Below, one piece after another: positions 61,557-64,000 of a DNA stretch of 64,000 nt. Positions within the stretch are counted from its first letter, which is position 1. Each line of letters begins with the position of its first letter. The stretch comes from Labyrinthula sp. Ha (lineage: Eukaryota > Sar > Bigyra > Labyrinthulida > Labyrinthulaceae): NCBI GenBank assembly GCA_015227615.1, contig JAALGZ010000026.1, positions 310,001 to 374,000 of the forward strand. Reading direction: 5' to 3'. Under the pieces are notes generated by a model, which was not told the origin of the DNA, searched no databases, and saw only the letters and a program-made list of their open reading frames with translations. Made by a program: the position numbers and the translations under genes.

Positions 61557-61835
61557 GTGTGTAAGAAAATCATTCCCCGTTTTTGTTATGATCTGCAGTG
61601 CTGTGACAGAACTTTATGGAATTCGGTAAAATATGCGATGAATAATTTTGACTGGTTGGAAGCAGAGCATTCCTTATCGGAACTTATCGAATACTATCGG
61701 AACTTACTGGAAATCTGCCTTAGGTTTCCACGTTTCTTCAATCTCAGAGCATGTGTTTGCTGTGCGAGGGTAATGTCACCTTGTGATAAAACGGAAGATG
61801 TGAAGAGCAGAATTCTTGAAGAAGAACCACTCTAA
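61557..61835 (+). CDS. unidentified Cys-rich open frame (right copy of the direct repeat)
   Basis: A 92-codon frame with LWNSVKYAMNNFDWLEAEHS, LLEICLRFPRFFNLRACVCC and a final acidic tail. Six or more Cys, several in CxxC-like spacing (CVCCARVMSPC), suggest metal binding. The left repeat copy holds the same sequence in decayed form. It may be the 5' part of the Ulp1-like gene just downstream or an independent gene; a stretch with stops (61836-61970) separates them. Confidence 0.35.
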   Translation: MCKKIIPRFCYDLQCCDRTLWNSVKYAMNNFDWLEAEHSLSELIEYYRNLLEICLRFPRFFNLRACVCCARVMSPCDKTEDVKSRILEEEPL

Positions 61836-61970
61836 CCCTGAAAAAGTTCTCCCATGGAACATTTCCATGCGAATTTTAATGCTTGATTTACTAAGGGCTT
61901 TCAATTTAGCTAAGATTACTAAAGTAATTCTAAAGGAATTGGAATGAAGAGCTTAAACAATTGCTTTTGA

Positions 61971-63634
61971 GTCGAGCGACATCTTTCTGAACATCGGTAC
62001 CTTCAGGTAGACATTGGACTTGAGATTGAGATCATTGGTTCTAGGTTTAAGAAATCTACAGTAGCGTTTAATGGGGCTGAACTTCACTGGAATTCGTTCT
62101 CTGGGAGTCTTTTCCTTAAGCACTTTGAAAAGTTTTATTTGCTAAACAAGAAGTTAGGTTCTTTCACTCTTAGTGGCATGTCAAATTTTGTCCCGAAGGT
62201 GATGCCTGCTGCAGTAAATTGGGTGAAGAAGATCAAACTTTACGGTGGACAGTACGACCAGTTGAATGGTTTGTACCAGATACAAAACAGAAAAGCCATC
62301 AAAGTTCCGGTCATTAATTCTGGTTCCTTCAAGAAAGTAAAATTTGAGTTGGAAAATTGTTCTGAAGTTTTAAGAACCCAAGATGTTGAAGTTGATCCTT
62401 ACTTAAGAATGGAGTTTACAGTGAGAAACCCAACTTCAGATGTTATTGCTCTTTTGAGTAGAGTGGCTGAAAATTTTGTTGAGAGTAGTAGACTTCAGCT
62501 TTTTGAAGAGGACCTTGAGAAAACTGCTGCACTTTACAATTACTTGCTTAAGATCGGGATTGGCTACGAATTTTGTAGCAAGAGACCAGTCCTTCGTGAC
62601 AATTACATCACGTTCATCAGGACTGGTCTTGGGATCATCAATCAAAAGTCATCACAAATGGAACAAGTTAAAGAATTATTGAGTAAGTACTTAGAAGTAA
62701 CCTCTGATGGAAACTTTTCTCTCAGTGTTGATGTTCATGGAAGAGCAGCTCGAGATGTGAAACGTCAACTTCAGCAGAGTCAGGAGTAGGATTCCATTGT
62801 AGCAAAATCCCTCAACGTCGACCTTAGGTTAGAGACGACTGACATCATTGACTTTCTTACTCACAGCTACCCTTCGAACTTCGGATGGAACAAGAATCGT
62901 AAGTTCATGATGTTGAATCTAGTCAGCTACGAACGCAACTGGAACAGTGTTGTCAATGAAGAAGATGAACATTGGATTGAAGATTTTCTTGAAGCCTTAA
63001 GCTACATCCATGATTTCTGGTTTGATCCAGCTAAAAAAATAGAAGCTGTGGGAGCTGTACTTCATGTCGAGAACCGCTTCGTTTTTGTTGCAGTCCACTT
63101 GTCTGGGAGAAGAGGAAAACATGTCATCGTCTACGACTTTCTTACAGGTGATGAGTGATTCAAGCTACTCGCCTTCCGAATGGTCAGCTTTGGCAAAAAC
63201 TTCTTGTACACAAGCTTTGAAGTGTAGACGATGGATGGTCCTACTCCATTAAACCATTTCTTGAGCAGCAGGATGGTAACAAATGCGGTGTGTTTGCTTT
63301 AATCCATTCGTTCCAGTTCATGAAGTCCGCTCTTTTTAGTTGGGGTGTGAGGAAGGTGGAGACGCCAAAGGTAAAGCAGATGAGAGAGATTTTGTTCCAA
63401 TGGAAACCGGAGCCAAGGTTTCAGCCAGCCATGATTAGATCCATCAGACAGAGAGTGCTTTCAGATGCGGCTACTTTGCAGGATGTGAATGAGGAGAGTG
63501 ATGATGTAGTAGTTTTAGATGATGTAACGACTGTAAACGAGGAGAGCGATGACGTGGTAGTTTTGGATGATGTGACGACTGTAGAAGAGAGCATCAGCGA
63601 ACAAAATGAGACCACCACTGAAGACAGTTTCTAA
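61971..63634 (+). pseudogene. Ulp1/C48-like cysteine protease gene with C-terminal SIM repeats
   Basis: One frame is open from 61971 to 63156 except for TAG at 62787-62789 (context QQSQE-TAG-DSIVAK). Its last part is protease-like: FVFVAVHLSGRRGKHVIVYD, with the family Asp in VYDFL. The catalytic Cys block EQQDGNKCGVFALIHSF (~63275) lies in another frame that runs to 63634. C48 proteases cleave SUMO or related proteins. The His-Trp usually found before the hydrophobic strand reads Arg-Phe here. The last ~50 residues repeat NEESDDVVVLDDVTTV twice, a SUMO-interaction-like motif. A 17-nt GT-AG stretch (63148-63164) would connect the two frames, but a TGA remains near 63220. Similar proteases are common in protist transposons, so this may be a mobile-element gene. 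Confidence 0.55.
63485..63580 (+). repeat. two 48-bp tandem units encoding SIM-like motifs
   Basis: Units 63485-63532 and 63533-63580 encode the same 16 residues (VNEESDDVVVLDDVTT), while the DNA differs at several third positions, so the peptide has been kept while silent sites changed. VVVL flanked by acidic residues fits the SUMO-interacting motif. Confidence 0.75.
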
Positions 63635-63639
63635 GGGGT

Positions 63640-64000
63640 GTTTCGTAGGAAAGTGTAATTTAGCATTTCGCAAAGTTTAAGTAACTAACTGAAATATTTC
63701 GAAAATGTAAAGCTTTTTGAACATAGTTTGATTCTATGAACCATTCTATGTATGTATTTTTATTCGTTTATAATATTCTTTGACGGTTTCAACAAATCAT
63801 ATACAATTTGGATGCAGGATCAAGATCACAGGCCACGGGTAATTATCTTGAACAGGTAAAAGACATCGTCGAACCAAAACTAACGCGACTGGAAACGAAA
63901 ACTCCACATGAAAAATATCCAAAACTGAAGCAACAGTTCAAAAAAACTTTCTCTGTCTTCAAAATAAAGTCAAAATGAACCTCCCAACTTTCATCGCAAC
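63640..64000. other. 3' flank, no feature
   Basis: No open frame or repeat of note to the end of the window. Confidence 0.5.

Noticed and set aside
61971-63634. Reading the Ulp1-like protease as an adenain-type enzyme of a Polinton
   Set aside because: No capsid, packaging ATPase, protein-primed polymerase or retrovirus-like integrase lies near it, and the SIM repeats fit a SUMO-type protease better.
1-64000. CRISPR arrays, bacterial operons or Shine-Dalgarno sites
   Set aside because: No regularly spaced repeats; introns, LTR elements and chromodomains show a eukaryotic nuclear genome.

Overview
The window is a piece of an AT-rich nuclear genome (about 70% A+T by eye), most likely from a microbial eukaryote. 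The evidence is spliceosomal-type GT-AG introns, LTR retrotransposons of both Ty1/copia and Ty3/gypsy type, a Crypton tyrosine recombinase, hAT relics, a LRR-ROC-COR (Roco) gene family and a peroxisomal-type acyl-CoA thioesterase. The introns I can define by reading frame are extremely short (16, 17?, 27-30 and 36 nt), which points to a lineage with strong intron miniaturisation. The species cannot be named from the sequence.

Layout. 1-6.8 kb: mostly empty AT-rich DNA with a weak LINE-like trace. 6.8-9.9 kb: first copy of an old 3.1-kb repeat holding a hAT transposase C-terminus. 9.9-12.5 kb: Roco gene copy 1, the only intact one, five exons. 12.8-17.0 kb: a broken copia element (minus strand) with 110-bp LTRs. 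17.1-18.1 kb: a TesB/ACOT8-type acyl-CoA thioesterase gene (minus). 18.2-25 kb: no confident genes, only scraps. 25.0-26.1 kb: degraded BTB-like gene (minus). 27.6-29.5 kb: decayed Crypton. 31.2-33.9 kb: Roco copy 2 (broken). 34.9-36.1 kb: gag/protease remnant of a gypsy-like element. 37.2-40.4 kb: second copy of the hAT-bearing repeat. 42.6-50.4 kb: chromovirus A (plus). 50.5-53.2 kb: Roco copy 3 (broken). 53.2-60.3 kb: chromovirus B (minus). 60.4-61.8 kb: an Rpn-type nuclease fossil between two copies of a ~200-bp repeat. 61.6-63.6 kb: a Ulp1-like protease gene ending in two SUMO-interaction-like motifs.

The most striking content is in the two gypsy elements. Both are chromodomain-bearing Ty3/gypsy elements (chromoviruses), and each carries, downstream of the integrase and chromodomain, an extra module related to the MT-A70 family of N6-adenine methyltransferases. 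The two elements are in opposite orientation and well diverged, so the methyltransferase appears to be a lineage feature of these retroelements, not a chance neighbour. I know of no described chromovirus with this module.

Other themes: all three Roco copies share the same four mini-intron positions, including one of 16 nt; copy 2 looks like a gene-conversion mosaic of copies 1 and 3; a small hairpin is conserved downstream of all three copies; and several non-retroviral genes contain TAA or TAG exactly where glutamine is expected, which could mean a UAR=Gln code or C-to-T decay.
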